DNA of 64,000 nt from Prevotella dentasini JCM 15908 (lineage in GTDB: Bacteria > Bacteroidota > Bacteroidia > Bacteroidales > Bacteroidaceae), in NCBI RefSeq assembly GCF_000614065.1, contig NZ_BAKG01000008.1, positions 1-64,000 on the forward strand, written 5' to 3'. Positions 9,337 through 17,942 of the stretch are shown here, piece by piece (the first letter of the stretch is position 1; every line of letters begins with the position of its first letter). The position numbers and the translations under genes are program-made. The notes below the pieces were generated by a model. It saw nothing but the letters and a program-made list of their open reading frames with translations. It was not told where the DNA came from and made no database searches.

Positions 9337-10099
9337 GGCTTGGAATAAGATATTTAAAGATAACAATATCTTAAATCATAATTTTGATAAGAAACCTTTT
9401 GTCCTTTCAGCGAATAATATTAAGAAATCATGTCAGGAATTTACAAAGACGCATGATAAGGAAGTTCGAATATTGTGTAAACAAGATACCCGGGAAGATA
9501 GACCTAAAGTCTTTGTGGATAATAAATTATTCATATTGCCAAAACATAATGGAGAGTACTACATTCTTAGGGGCGAGGGATATGTAGATATACCTGATAT
9601 TACCACGGATATAATAGATTATGATAGTAAGCTGGAATTTACTTTAGAGACTTCTAATGTGGGAGATTCTGAAATGCAATATCTTGACTATGCCTATGCA
9701 AATTCTTTGATTAGAACATTTATGGACGATACTTCGTTAGTTCTGACAATAAGAGGTCGTAAATACACCCCTGAATTTAAGTTTCGTGTTGGAACAAATA
9801 ACTTAGAAGTTTCAAGTGTACAAACAGAAGTTGATGCAGGATACGAAGGGAAAGATTCTATAGTTCTCGTTGAAGCAAAAAACTTCTCTGCAACCAATGT
9901 TATAATAAGACAATTATATTATCCTTTTCGTCAATGGGGCCAACATGTAAGGACAAAGAAAGTTTTTCCAGTTTTCTTTGAAAAGCGAGTAATTGACGGT
10001 GAGAATATCTTTTATATATGGCAGTTTGAGTTTACAGATAAAGACGATTATAATAGTATAAAGTTAGTCCAGTCAGGGCGTTATAGAATAAAGTCTTAA
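9323..10099 (+). CDS. PD-(D/E)XK-like protein of the R-M operon, function unknown
   Basis: 258 residues between the DpnII-like nuclease and the second methylase. The most telling stretch is VQTEVDAGYEGKDSIVLVEAKN (D171, E184, K186), which fits the D...ExK core of a restriction-type nuclease. It is followed by IIRQLYYPFRQW, a pattern common in restriction enzymes of unknown domain class; I recall a DUF6997-type domain in such proteins but cannot confirm it here. It could be a second nuclease, an accessory subunit, or a specificity factor for the same site. It overlaps the gene before it and lies 4 bases from the one after, so it is part of the operon. Confidence 0.8.
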   Translation: MASDKAWNKIFKDNNILNHNFDKKPFVLSANNIKKSCQEFTKTHDKEVRILCKQDTREDRPKVFVDNKLFILPKHNGEYYILRGEGYVDIPDITTDIIDYDSKLEFTLETSNVGDSEMQYLDYAYANSLIRTFMDDTSLVLTIRGRKYTPEFKFRVGTNNLEVSSVQTEVDAGYEGKDSIVLVEAKNFSATNVIIRQLYYPFRQWGQHVRTKKVFPVFFEKRVIDGENIFYIWQFEFTDKDDYNSIKLVQSGRYRIKS

Positions 10100-10103
10100 A
10101 AAT

Positions 10104-10991
10104 ATGCCTGTTTCTACGTATTATTCCTCCCCCTCCTCCGACTTCCTCCTTGCCCATGGCGACTGCTTCCGGCTGCTACAGGAGTTTGATTTCAAGTTTG
10201 ACATGATATTTGCCGACCCTCCTTATTTCCTATCCAATGGCGGCATATCGTTGCAAAGCGGAAAGGTGGTGTGCGTAGACAAGGGGGCATGGGACAAGGG
10301 AAGGAGCACCGACGAGCTGATGGCGTACAACCATGAGTGGCTGCGGCTCTGTAGGGATAAGTTGAAGGACAACGGGACGATATGGGTCAGTGGGACGTAT
10401 CACAACATCTTTTCAGTAGCAAACTGCCTGACAGAATTGGGCTATAAGATTCTGAACGTTATTACGTGGCAAAAGACCAATCCCCCTTGCAACATCTCGT
10501 GCCGCTTCTTCACCTTTTCGACGGAGTTCATCATTTGGGCGCGCAAGCTACCCAAGGTGCCGCATAAGTTCAACTACCGCCTGATGAAGCAGCTCAACGA
10601 CGACAAGCAGATGACGGACGTGTGGCGTCTGCCTGCCATCGGGCGGTGGGAGAAGTCGCAGGGCAAGCATCCCACGCAGAAACCTCTTAGCGTTCTGACA
10701 CGCATCATCCTTGCCTCAACTGACCCGGGCGACTGGATTCTTGACCCTTTCAGTGGTTCCGGTACCACGGGTATTGCTGCTAACCTCTGTGGCAGACGGT
10801 TTGCAGGCATAGAACAGGAGGAAGACTTTTGCCGGATGTCAAAGGCCCGGCGCGAGGAAATAGAGGATTCCGCCCGGCGGGCAGACCTCATAGGCCATAT
10901 TTCCGACTTGCGGCAGGTCCATATCGGGGACATTCAGGCACGGGAGGAGACGGCACCGTATGGCCGGCTGCCTTTTGTTGCCTGTTGCTGA
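10104..10991 (+). CDS. Beta-class DNA methyltransferase (DpnA-like second methylase)
   Basis: 295 residues. The catalytic motif comes first, FADPPYFLSNGG (DPPY 38-41), and the AdoMet motif later, WILDPFSGSGTTGIAANL (FSGSG 216-220), the beta-class order. KHPTQKPLSVL is also typical. In DpnII systems the DpnA enzyme methylates adenine in the same site and accepts single-stranded DNA, which protects incoming transforming DNA; that role is inferred. Unlike the three preceding genes it is GC-rich, with codon use like the flanking chromosome. The last 25 residues diverge from the family core. Confidence 0.9.
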   Translation: MPVSTYYSSPSSDFLLAHGDCFRLLQEFDFKFDMIFADPPYFLSNGGISLQSGKVVCVDKGAWDKGRSTDELMAYNHEWLRLCRDKLKDNGTIWVSGTYHNIFSVANCLTELGYKILNVITWQKTNPPCNISCRFFTFSTEFIIWARKLPKVPHKFNYRLMKQLNDDKQMTDVWRLPAIGRWEKSQGKHPTQKPLSVLTRIILASTDPGDWILDPFSGSGTTGIAANLCGRRFAGIEQEEDFCRMSKARREEIEDSARRADLIGHISDLRQVHIGDIQAREETAPYGRLPFVACC

Positions 10992-11060
10992 CCTTGCAGT
11001 CGTAGTGTTTGTCGTATATGATTGGCAATCATCTTCCCGAGGAACAAATATCCGGGAAGA

Positions 11061-11729
11061 CTATTTGACGGAGAAGGTACGGGTTGTCATCCCTTCGTAG
11101 GTGGGGATGGATAGCTCTACGCGGCTGTTGGCGTGAAATTCCGACAGCGGAATACTTGCGTAAACCTTTGTGCTGTAATACTCCGGCACACCGTTCTGAC
11201 CATGCAGCAACCTAATATAATAGGTGTAGGAAGAGCCATGCTGAACAATAGAGTCGCATGCCAAGCCTATCCGCTGCCTTGAGGCTTTGGCATCGGATGC
11301 CTTGCCTGTCTTCAGGATGAGGGCAAGGTTAATGTACTTTTTGTTCTTGCTCACCCATGCACTTTCCATGCCGAGTGGATCGTTGAGCGACAAAGAATCT
11401 GGGACGGAGGCTTGCGGAACCAGTACGGGTACCTGTGCAATGCCCACCGCCTCCACTTCCGTGTTTCCGCTCCTCCTGTTGCCGTAGAGCAGGGCGCGAT
11501 AGGCAGAGTCGGGGGCAGTAGCCCATTCTGCTGTCTTTGGGGGAGACAGGAGGAGGGAATCGCCGTCGTCGGTAATGGCGGTGGTGATTCGGCTGTTTCC
11601 GTCGGTCTTCGCCACGACAAAGTCTGTACGGAGATACGATAAGTCCGTATCTCCGCTCTTGTAAGGTTCGTTGGTACAGGCGGCAAGAGCTGCTGCCAAC
11701 GAAAGGCCGAGGACAGTCCGTTTAACCAT
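11061..11729 (-). CDS. NigD-like lipoprotein
   Basis: 222 residues with a lipoprotein signal peptide (LSLAAALAACTNE; acylated Cys18). The mature part begins with DLSYLRTDFVVAKTDGNSRITTA, close to the N-terminal domain of NigD-like proteins, and ends in a beta-rich region with YYIRLLHGQNGVPEYYSTKVY and TRTFSVK. NigD-like proteins are Bacteroidales envelope proteins of unclear function, first linked to a bacteriocin locus. Its start overlaps the stop of the acyltransferase by 8 bases, so the two are co-translated. The family call rests on sequence resemblance by eye. Confidence 0.68.
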   Translation of the reverse strand: MVKRTVLGLSLAAALAACTNEPYKSGDTDLSYLRTDFVVAKTDGNSRITTAITDDGDSLLLSPPKTAEWATAPDSAYRALLYGNRRSGNTEVEAVGIAQVPVLVPQASVPDSLSLNDPLGMESAWVSKNKKYINLALILKTGKASDAKASRQRIGLACDSIVQHGSSYTYYIRLLHGQNGVPEYYSTKVYASIPLSEFHANSRVELSIPTYEGMTTRTFSVK

Positions 11730-12876
11730 TCGCCTTCAGATAGTTGCGTGTAGGGTTGGCATACATGGTCAGCATCCGCTCGCGCAGGAAGTCCTCGTCC
11801 TTGCCCGGTAGCTCTATCTTTGCCAGCCTGCTCTTGATGTAGGTGTCGAATTTCTGCTTCTCTTCCTCCGTATAGTGGTCGGTGAAGCGGGCCGTGCCTT
11901 CAAGCTCGTCAAGGGCAATATAGTTGGTGGGGTAGAGGCGGTAGTTGCGGTGAATCTCCCGGTCGATGTGCGCACAGATAGTTTCCAGCAGCTGTCCTGT
12001 CGGCATATTCTCCTCCTTCAGGCCTTCGAGATAGTCGTCAATGCACGGAGCAGCATGGTAGTGGATGTGTCCTTTCAGGCCGATAATGCCGGTGCGCATA
12101 CTGATAACGTCGTCCATCGGTCCTTTTTTCCATTCCGGATTGTCGCGCTTTGCCTGAAATTCGGCAGCTTTCAGATAGTCGCAGGGGTCGTATTCGTACG
12201 ATATTGCCAATGGCACGATGTGCAGTTGCTGCAGCTTCTCCAGTACGCTGCCTTCGCCACCCAAGGTGAGCATCTTCAGGATAGCCTTCTGCGTGCGGTC
12301 GTCGGAGTCCTTGGCCCGTCCTTCGCGCTGCGCTATCCACAGGTTCTCATGCTTCTCGCTGATGGCGTAGTGCATGTAGCGGGACAGCTTGATGCTCGAC
12401 TCCAGCCGTTCGCGTGCCATCAGTCCGCGCTTGACTATGAAGCTCTTGTTGACGCGTACGATGTCAAGTACCCACGGCATGGACAGGAGATTGTCGCCGA
12501 TGGCAATCTCGCAGGTGGTCGAGAACTTTGCATCAATGAGCAGCTTGTCGAGCAGTGCCGAGTCGAGCACGATGTCGCGGTGGTTGCTCATGAAGGTGTA
12601 GCAGCGCGTGTTGTCTATGGCGGAGATGTCCATGTCGCACCCCTTGCTCATGCGTTTGAGCAAATCGCGGAGGAAGGTGTAGCAGAAAGTCAGCTGAAAG
12701 TCCATGCTGGTCTTGCACTGGCGCATCTTCCGTGCCACCACCTCTATGGGAATCTTCGGATAGAGGAAGTGTACGACGGCCTGAAACTGCTTGTTTTCCA
12801 GCAAGCGTTCGTATACGGCAGGCAGCTCGTCCGGGTCAAACGGGCGGATGTCATCAAATTCGGATGGTGTTTTCAT
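11722..12876 (-). CDS. PlsC-like 1-acylglycerol-3-phosphate O-acyltransferase family protein
   Basis: 384 residues. The acyltransferase signature is FMSNHRDIVLDSALLD near residue 97, a variant of the NHx4D motif with five residues between H and D, which I know from Bacteroides relatives. Further on are FIVKRGL and a long helical C-terminal part. It probably acylates lysophosphatidate or a related lysolipid at the membrane; the substrate is not readable. It lies between a GlpR-like regulator and a lipoprotein on the same strand; glycerol phosphate is the shared metabolic theme. Confidence 0.8.
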   Translation of the reverse strand: MKTPSEFDDIRPFDPDELPAVYERLLENKQFQAVVHFLYPKIPIEVVARKMRQCKTSMDFQLTFCYTFLRDLLKRMSKGCDMDISAIDNTRCYTFMSNHRDIVLDSALLDKLLIDAKFSTTCEIAIGDNLLSMPWVLDIVRVNKSFIVKRGLMARERLESSIKLSRYMHYAISEKHENLWIAQREGRAKDSDDRTQKAILKMLTLGGEGSVLEKLQQLHIVPLAISYEYDPCDYLKAAEFQAKRDNPEWKKGPMDDVISMRTGIIGLKGHIHYHAAPCIDDYLEGLKEENMPTGQLLETICAHIDREIHRNYRLYPTNYIALDELEGTARFTDHYTEEEKQKFDTYIKSRLAKIELPGKDEDFLRERMLTMYANPTRNYLKANG

Positions 12877-12946
12877 AACTTATGTGTCTTTTTAGACCTC
12901 CCTTTCGGTAAGGCCGTGTTGTTGTCTTGGTGTATGGCGGCTCTCG

Positions 12947-13732
12947 TCATGCCTGTATGGACGACTTCATCTCGGCTATTATCAGCTTGATGCCCAGCTC
13001 TTCTATGCGCCGTGCGTCGCAGGGCTTGACGTTGGAGTCGGTGATGATGGCGTCGATGTCTTCCATGTTGCCAATCTTGGCGAATCCCCGTCGGCCGAAT
13101 TTCGACGAGTCGGCCAGTACGATAGTTTTCTGTGCTGCCTGCATCATCTTTTGGTTGAGGTGTGCCTCGCGCATGTCGGTGGTGGTGAATCCGAAGTCGA
13201 AGTCAATGCCGTCTACGCCCATAAAGAGCTTGCTCGACGAGCAGTCGTTGAGAAACTGCTCGCTGTAGGGTCCTACTACCGACTCGCTGCTGTGGCGCAT
13301 GACGCCTCCGAGCTGAATGATGTCGATGTCCTGATTCTTGGCAAGCGACAGCGAGGCTTGCAGGGAAGCCGATACGACGGTAAGGTTCTGCACGGGCTGG
13401 ATGCAGCGTGCGAAGGCTTGAACGGTCGTCCCCGACGCGAGGATGATGGAGTCGTTGGGCTTGATTAGCTTGGCAGCCTCTATGCCAATGGCGTATTTCT
13501 CTTCCGGGGCGAGCTTTTCCTTCTCGTTGACCGAGCGGTTGCTGGTGAAGGGATTGATGGCAATAGCTTTTCCGTGGCTTCTGTACAGCTTGCCGTCGTT
13601 CTCCAGTTCGGTCAGGTCCTTGCGGATAGTAACCGACGAAACCTCCAACATCGTTGCTAAGTCTGATACCAATACGGGGTCGTGCTTGAGGAGTTGCTCC
13701 AAGATGGCGTTATGTCTTTCTTCTTTTGTCAT
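12947..13732 (-). CDS. DeoR/GlpR-family transcriptional regulator
   Basis: 261 residues from MTKEERHNAILEQLLKHD. The DeoR winged HTH is at residues 5-60 (VSDLATMLEVSSVTIRKDL, then GKLYRSHG). The C-terminal sugar-phosphate-sensing domain includes SIILASGTTVQAFAR and FMGVDGIDFDFGFTTTDMREA. The longer ORF to 13813 adds residues unlike the family, and a -7 box lies inside that extension. Divergent position to the glp operon suggests it is the glycerol-3-phosphate-responsive repressor GlpR; direct evidence is lacking. Confidence 0.85.
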   Translation of the reverse strand: MTKEERHNAILEQLLKHDPVLVSDLATMLEVSSVTIRKDLTELENDGKLYRSHGKAIAINPFTSNRSVNEKEKLAPEEKYAIGIEAAKLIKPNDSIILASGTTVQAFARCIQPVQNLTVVSASLQASLSLAKNQDIDIIQLGGVMRHSSESVVGPYSEQFLNDCSSSKLFMGVDGIDFDFGFTTTDMREAHLNQKMMQAAQKTIVLADSSKFGRRGFAKIGNMEDIDAIITDSNVKPCDARRIEELGIKLIIAEMKSSIQA

Positions 13733-13810
13733 ATAGCTCAGATTAAGATACTTTGTCCGGCATCGTGGAATTGTTGCTCCGAAGAAGCCTGAAACGGGTC
13801 GTATTTGGAA

Positions 13811-13818
13811 CAAAGTTA
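13811..13818 (-). promoter_or_regulatory. -7 box upstream of the GlpR-like gene
   Basis: On the minus strand this reads TAACTTTG, matching TAnnTTTG. It lies about 80 bases upstream of the chosen start and supports the shorter reading of the gene. Confidence 0.5.
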
Positions 13819-14119
13819 TAGATTTTCCTTGACATTATACGGACTGATTGTAGGTTTAACAGAACATTAACAAATAATGAAAAAACCGTTCGGCTTTCGT
13901 TTCCGACCTGAACTGAAAGCTGCTTGTTGGCAAGTGGGGAAGCGCGCGCAGTAGATGCAGGGGTGCCGGCGGCGTCTCTGCCGGCTAAAGGAGGTGAAGT
14001 TGACGTTTCGGAATTGCCGGGGCTGCAGGCAGAGATGTTTGGGCGGCTGTTCCTGATAAGGGGGAGGCGGATGCTTGCCGGGGCGTACCTTGGGGTTGAT
14101 TTTATTTTACAAAGACCTT

Positions 14120-14179
14120 CGCGAGAATCGTTTGAAATCCATCAAATGTCCGTTTGGCTTCAAATAAACGATTCTCGCG
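14120..14179. repeat. Inverted repeat, 14-bp perfect arms
   Basis: CGCGAGAATCGTTT at 14120-14133 and its exact complement AAACGATTCTCGCG at 14166-14179, with 32 bases between. It has no U-tract and no adjacent gene end, so it is more likely an element or a structured RNA end than a simple terminator. Confidence 0.65.
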
Positions 14180-14339
14180 GTAGTTTGTTAAGTGCTTGAG
14201 AGATAGTGGTTTACGGCTGATTGTGTGTTCTTTCTGGCTTGTCTTTGCATGAAAAATGTCCGAAAAATGGCCTTTTTGGGCCGGATTTACGGTTCGGACA
14301 AGGCTTTTTGGCAAAACGGGCAAGCCTCTTTGGCGACCT

Positions 14340-14369
14340 GAAAGTGCCGCTTTCACCATGCGAAAGTGC
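14340..14369. repeat. GAAAGTGCCGCTTTC-family palindromic repeat, copy 1
   Basis: GAAAGTGCCGCTTTC at 14340-14354, followed by CGAAAGTGCTG at 14361-14371. The same core occurs at 22825 and 40450, always between genes. Confidence 0.65.
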
Positions 14370-14853
14370 TGTTTCCGTTACCCGAAGAGCATATTCAGGC
14401 TTTATTTTGTTGGCTTTGAGGCATTTTCGTTCTATTTTGCCGACAGGACAGGATGCTTTTTCTTGCTAAATTAATTGACAAGCCTTCCTATCTGGTGGTG
14501 TCTGCTTGGATGACCGCCTGCGCCTTCTCCGAGATGACAAAACGACACGAAGGTGTTGTCCGTAAGGCATAAATCCGTGGTCGTTGCTTTCTTTTCTAAT
14601 GCTAAAAACGATTCAAATGAAACTCATATTAGCTTTCGTAGCGAAAGAAAACGGGCGGTTTTGAAAACTCTTCCATTCCTTTCGTCTCTTTGTTTATTAT
14701 GGTGTTGCATGGGAAAATATAGCTTTGTTGGGTTGTTTCCCTTGTGTAAAAGAGACTAAAAAGACACTCTAAAGGGTATATTCTGTTCTATTTTTCTTCT
14801 GAAATATTCTGTTTTAGACTTTTTTGTTAAAATAATCAAATAAACGATACAAC

Positions 14854-14889
14854 GTTTCGGAATAAAATGTACCTTTGTTTCGGAAATAA
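14854..14889 (+). promoter_or_regulatory. glpA promoter with flanking direct repeats
   Basis: The -7 box TACCTTTG is at 14870-14877. It is bracketed by two near-identical direct repeats, GTTTCGGAATAAA at 14854-14866 and GTTTCGGAAATAAA starting at 14876, 22 bases apart. Repeats straddling a promoter at two helical turns suggest an operator, plausibly for the divergent DeoR-type regulator. The leader to the glpA start is about 100 bases. Confidence 0.5.
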
Positions 14890-14980
14890 ACAAGTTCTTG
14901 TGAAATGAAAGCAAAAGGCTTGTTTTATGTTTCAAGACAAAAACATAATGGTTAGAACAAGAACCTAAGCAAAACCAACT

Positions 14981-16594
14981 ATGGATAGAAATATCAGCAA
15001 GTGTTACGACGTGATTGTAGTCGGTGGCGGAATTACCGGGGCCGGAACGGCCCGCGATTGTGCCATGCGGGGGCTGAGTGTGCTCTTGGTGGAGAAGTTC
15101 GACTTCACCAATGGGGCTACGGGTCGCAACCATGGACTCTTGCATAGTGGCGCGCGCTATGCCGTTACCGATTCAGAGTCGGCATCCGAGTGCATAAGGG
15201 AGAATATGATTCTCCGCAAGATAGCCCGGCACTGCGTTGAGGAGACCGACGGTCTCTTCATCACCCTGCCGGAAGACGACATCAGCTTCCAAGGGACATT
15301 TGTCGAAGCCTGCCGGCGTGCCGGCATCCGTGCCGACATCATCTCGCCGGAGGAGGCGCGCCGCATAGAGCCGTCGGTCAATCCGTCGCTCATCGGGGCT
15401 GTCCGCGTTCCCGACGCCTCGGTAGACCCGTTCCATCTGACCACTGCCAACATTCTCGACGCACGTGCCCATGGTGCCGATGTGTTGAGCTACCATGAGG
15501 TGGTGGGCATATTGCAGGAGAACGGGCGCGTCGGTGGTGTCCGCGTGCGCAACAATCACAATGGCGAGGAAAGCGAGATGCGTGCACGGCTCGTTATCAA
15601 TGCTGCCGGCATCTGGGGACACTCCATTGCCCGGATGGCAGGCGTTACGGTGAATATGTTCCCTGCCAAGGGTACGCTGCTCGTGTTCGGGCACCGTGTG
15701 AACAATATGGTCATCAACCGTTGCCGCAAGCCTGCCAATGCCGATATTCTTGTTCCCGACGATGCTGTCTGCGTGATAGGTACGACGAGCGACCGTGTCG
15801 GTTACGATACGGTGGACAATCTGGAGATTACTCCCGGGGAGGTGGACATATTGATTAAGGAGGGCGAGAAGCTCGCTCCGGCTCTGGCCTCTACCCGTAT
15901 TCTCCGCGCCTACGCCGGAGTACGCCCTCTTGTCGCTGCCGACAACGACCCCTCGGGGCGCAGCATCAGCCGTGGCATAGTCTGTCTCGACCACGAAAGC
16001 CGCGACGGACTGGCAGGACTGATTACCATTACGGGCGGAAAGATGATGACCTACCGCCTGATGGCGGAGATGGCTACCGACCTTGCCTGCAAGAAGCTGG
16101 GCGTATCCAAGCCCTGCAGGACGGCGACGGCCCCGCTTCCGGGTACGGGCGGAACCGACGGCGACAGGCCGGGGAAGTTCTATTCCACCGCACACAATGC
16201 TGCACGCGGCCGTCAGGGAAACCGTGTGCGCGAGATAGAGGAACAGCGTGCGGAAGACCGCGCCCTCGTCTGCGAGTGCGAGGAGGTCAGCGTGGGCGAG
16301 GTGAAGTATGCCATCAGTCAGCTTCATGTTCACGACTTGGTGAATCTGCGCCGTCGCACCCGTGTCGGCATGGGCACATGTCAGGGCGAGCTTTGCGCCT
16401 GTAGGGCTGCCGGGGTGATGTGCGAGACGGGAAAGGAAGCCCGTGAGGCTCTTGCCGACCTTGGCTCGTTTCTCAACGAGCGGTGGAAAGGCATGCGTCC
16501 CGTAGCTTGGGGCAGCACCCTCGACGAGTCGCAGCTGACTGCCACCATCTATGGAGGGCTGTGCGGGGTTGACCGGTTGGCTGTTGATGACTGA
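14981..16594 (+). CDS. glpA: Anaerobic glycerol-3-phosphate dehydrogenase subunit A
   Basis: 537 residues. It should oxidise sn-glycerol-3-phosphate to dihydroxyacetone phosphate with FAD. The FAD site is VIVVGGGITGAGTARDCAMRG at the N-terminus, followed by FDFTNGATGRNHGLLHSGARY. A BFD-like iron-sulfur domain ends the protein, with cysteines in VCECEEVSVGE and GMGTCQGELCACRAAG. Length and domain order match GlpA, not aerobic GlpD. First gene of the glp cluster; glpB follows after about 95 bases. Confidence 0.95.
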   Translation: MDRNISKCYDVIVVGGGITGAGTARDCAMRGLSVLLVEKFDFTNGATGRNHGLLHSGARYAVTDSESASECIRENMILRKIARHCVEETDGLFITLPEDDISFQGTFVEACRRAGIRADIISPEEARRIEPSVNPSLIGAVRVPDASVDPFHLTTANILDARAHGADVLSYHEVVGILQENGRVGGVRVRNNHNGEESEMRARLVINAAGIWGHSIARMAGVTVNMFPAKGTLLVFGHRVNNMVINRCRKPANADILVPDDAVCVIGTTSDRVGYDTVDNLEITPGEVDILIKEGEKLAPALASTRILRAYAGVRPLVAADNDPSGRSISRGIVCLDHESRDGLAGLITITGGKMMTYRLMAEMATDLACKKLGVSKPCRTATAPLPGTGGTDGDRPGKFYSTAHNAARGRQGNRVREIEEQRAEDRALVCECEEVSVGEVKYAISQLHVHDLVNLRRRTRVGMGTCQGELCACRAAGVMCETGKEAREALADLGSFLNERWKGMRPVAWGSTLDESQLTATIYGGLCGVDRLAVDD

Positions 16595-16690
16595 CGGCTG
16601 ACAATTGACGATTAGCCCAGCCTGCCGGGCCGGATATACGCGGCAGGTCTGGCGGAAGGTTCAAACTTCAAATCTCAAAGTTCAAAGACA

Positions 16691-17914
16691 ATGAAATACG
16701 ATATTATAATCATAGGAGGAGGACTTAGCGGACTTACTGCCGGCATCGCGCTGGCAAATGCCGGGAAGCGTGTCTGTATTGTCTCGGCAGGACAAAGCAG
16801 CCTCCATTTCCATTCCGGGTCTTTCGACCTGCTCGGCTATGATGCCCGTGGGGAGGTAGTGGAGCATCCGCTCGATGCCGTCGGGCAACTCGGGCCGGAG
16901 CATCCCTATAGCCGTTTGGGCAAGTCTGGCGTGCAGAGGCTCGCTGCCGAGGCAAAGCGGCTGTTCAATAGGGCTGGCATCAGCGTCAGCGGCGACGCCA
17001 TTGCCAATCATTACCGGCTGTCTCCAGTTGGTGCAATGAAGCCTGCTTGGCTGACCATCGGAGGCTTTGTGCACAGCTCCTCGGGCACCTCTCTGCCTTG
17101 GAAACGGGCCGAAATTCTGAATATTCAGGGCTTTCTCGACTTTCCTACCCAGTTTCTCGCTGCCAGTCTGAAGGCACTGGGAGTTGATTGTCAGGTTAAG
17201 TCGTTCACCACAGATGAGCTTTCCCGTGCACGCAAAAGTCCTACGGAGATGCGTGCCACCAATATAGCTAAGGTGTTGGTAGACAAGGACAGCCTGCGCA
17301 AGGTGGCCGACCGCATCAATGCCATCAGTGGCAATGCCGACGTGCTGTTGCTTCCTGCCGTGCTCGGATTCAGCGACGGGCAGAGCCTTGATGACCTGAA
17401 GGCGTGGGTGAAGAGGCCCGTTCAGTATGTCGCCACCCTGCCCCCGTCGGTTTCGGGTGTCCGTACAGCTGTCTTGCTGAAGCGTCTTTTCGCTCAGTTG
17501 GGGGGTACAATGCTTGTCGGCGATGTTGCCAACGGCGGACAATTCAAGGACGGCCGCCTCGTTTCCATTACGACCGAGCATCTCCCCGACGAGGTTTTGT
17601 ATGCCGACGAGTTCATTCTCGCCTCGGGTTCGTTTATGAGCCACGGCCTGAAGAGTAACTATGAAGGTGTTTTTGAGCCGGTTTTCGGACTTGACGTCGA
17701 TGCCTCCGGCAACCGGGGCGACTGGACGAGGGAGTCGCTCTTCGATGCTCAGCCTTATATGGAGTACGGTGTGCATACCGATGAGGCTTTCCGTACTTTC
17801 AAGAATGGCAATACAATAGATAATCTGTACGCTGTCGGCTCTGTGCTGAGCGGACACAACAGCATCAGGCAGGCCGACGGAACGGGCGTATCGCTCTTGA
17901 CGGCCTTCGGGTAG
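16691..17914 (+). CDS. glpB: Anaerobic glycerol-3-phosphate dehydrogenase subunit B
   Basis: 407 residues. The N-terminal dinucleotide site reads DIIIIGGGLSGLTAGIALANAGKRV, followed by SGSFDLLGYDARGE, characteristic of GlpB. The C-terminus LYAVGSVLSGHNSIRQADGTGVSLLTA is the FAD-closing motif. GlpB is the FMN/FAD subunit that with GlpA forms the catalytic dimer anchored through GlpC. The protein ends slightly early after LLTAFG, which could be normal. glpC starts 28 bases later. Confidence 0.93.
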   Translation: MKYDIIIIGGGLSGLTAGIALANAGKRVCIVSAGQSSLHFHSGSFDLLGYDARGEVVEHPLDAVGQLGPEHPYSRLGKSGVQRLAAEAKRLFNRAGISVSGDAIANHYRLSPVGAMKPAWLTIGGFVHSSSGTSLPWKRAEILNIQGFLDFPTQFLAASLKALGVDCQVKSFTTDELSRARKSPTEMRATNIAKVLVDKDSLRKVADRINAISGNADVLLLPAVLGFSDGQSLDDLKAWVKRPVQYVATLPPSVSGVRTAVLLKRLFAQLGGTMLVGDVANGGQFKDGRLVSITTEHLPDEVLYADEFILASGSFMSHGLKSNYEGVFEPVFGLDVDASGNRGDWTRESLFDAQPYMEYGVHTDEAFRTFKNGNTIDNLYAVGSVLSGHNSIRQADGTGVSLLTAFG

Positions 17915-17942
17915 CTGAAATAATCATGGAGAGGAAGTAATT

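Larger units (their letters stand above)
13819..14853. other. Long intergenic region between glpR-like gene and glpA
   Basis: About 1 kb with no convincing gene; short ORFs on both strands lack family likeness. It holds a 14-bp perfect inverted repeat (14120-14179), a member of the GAAAGTGCCGCTTTC repeat family (14340-14369), and the small palindrome CTTTCG-TAG-CGAAAG at 14633-14647 that could be an operator. Confidence 0.5.

Noticed and set aside
7450..10991. Avoidance of GATC around the predicted GATC system
   Set aside because: GATC sites are present in and around the region (for example near 5020, 5840 and 7456), so no depletion can be claimed without counting the whole genome.
15173..17857. 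Minus-strand ORFs of 386 and 391 codons opposite glpA and glpB
   Set aside because: They are shadows of the GC-rich glp genes, which have clear motifs in the plus-strand frame.
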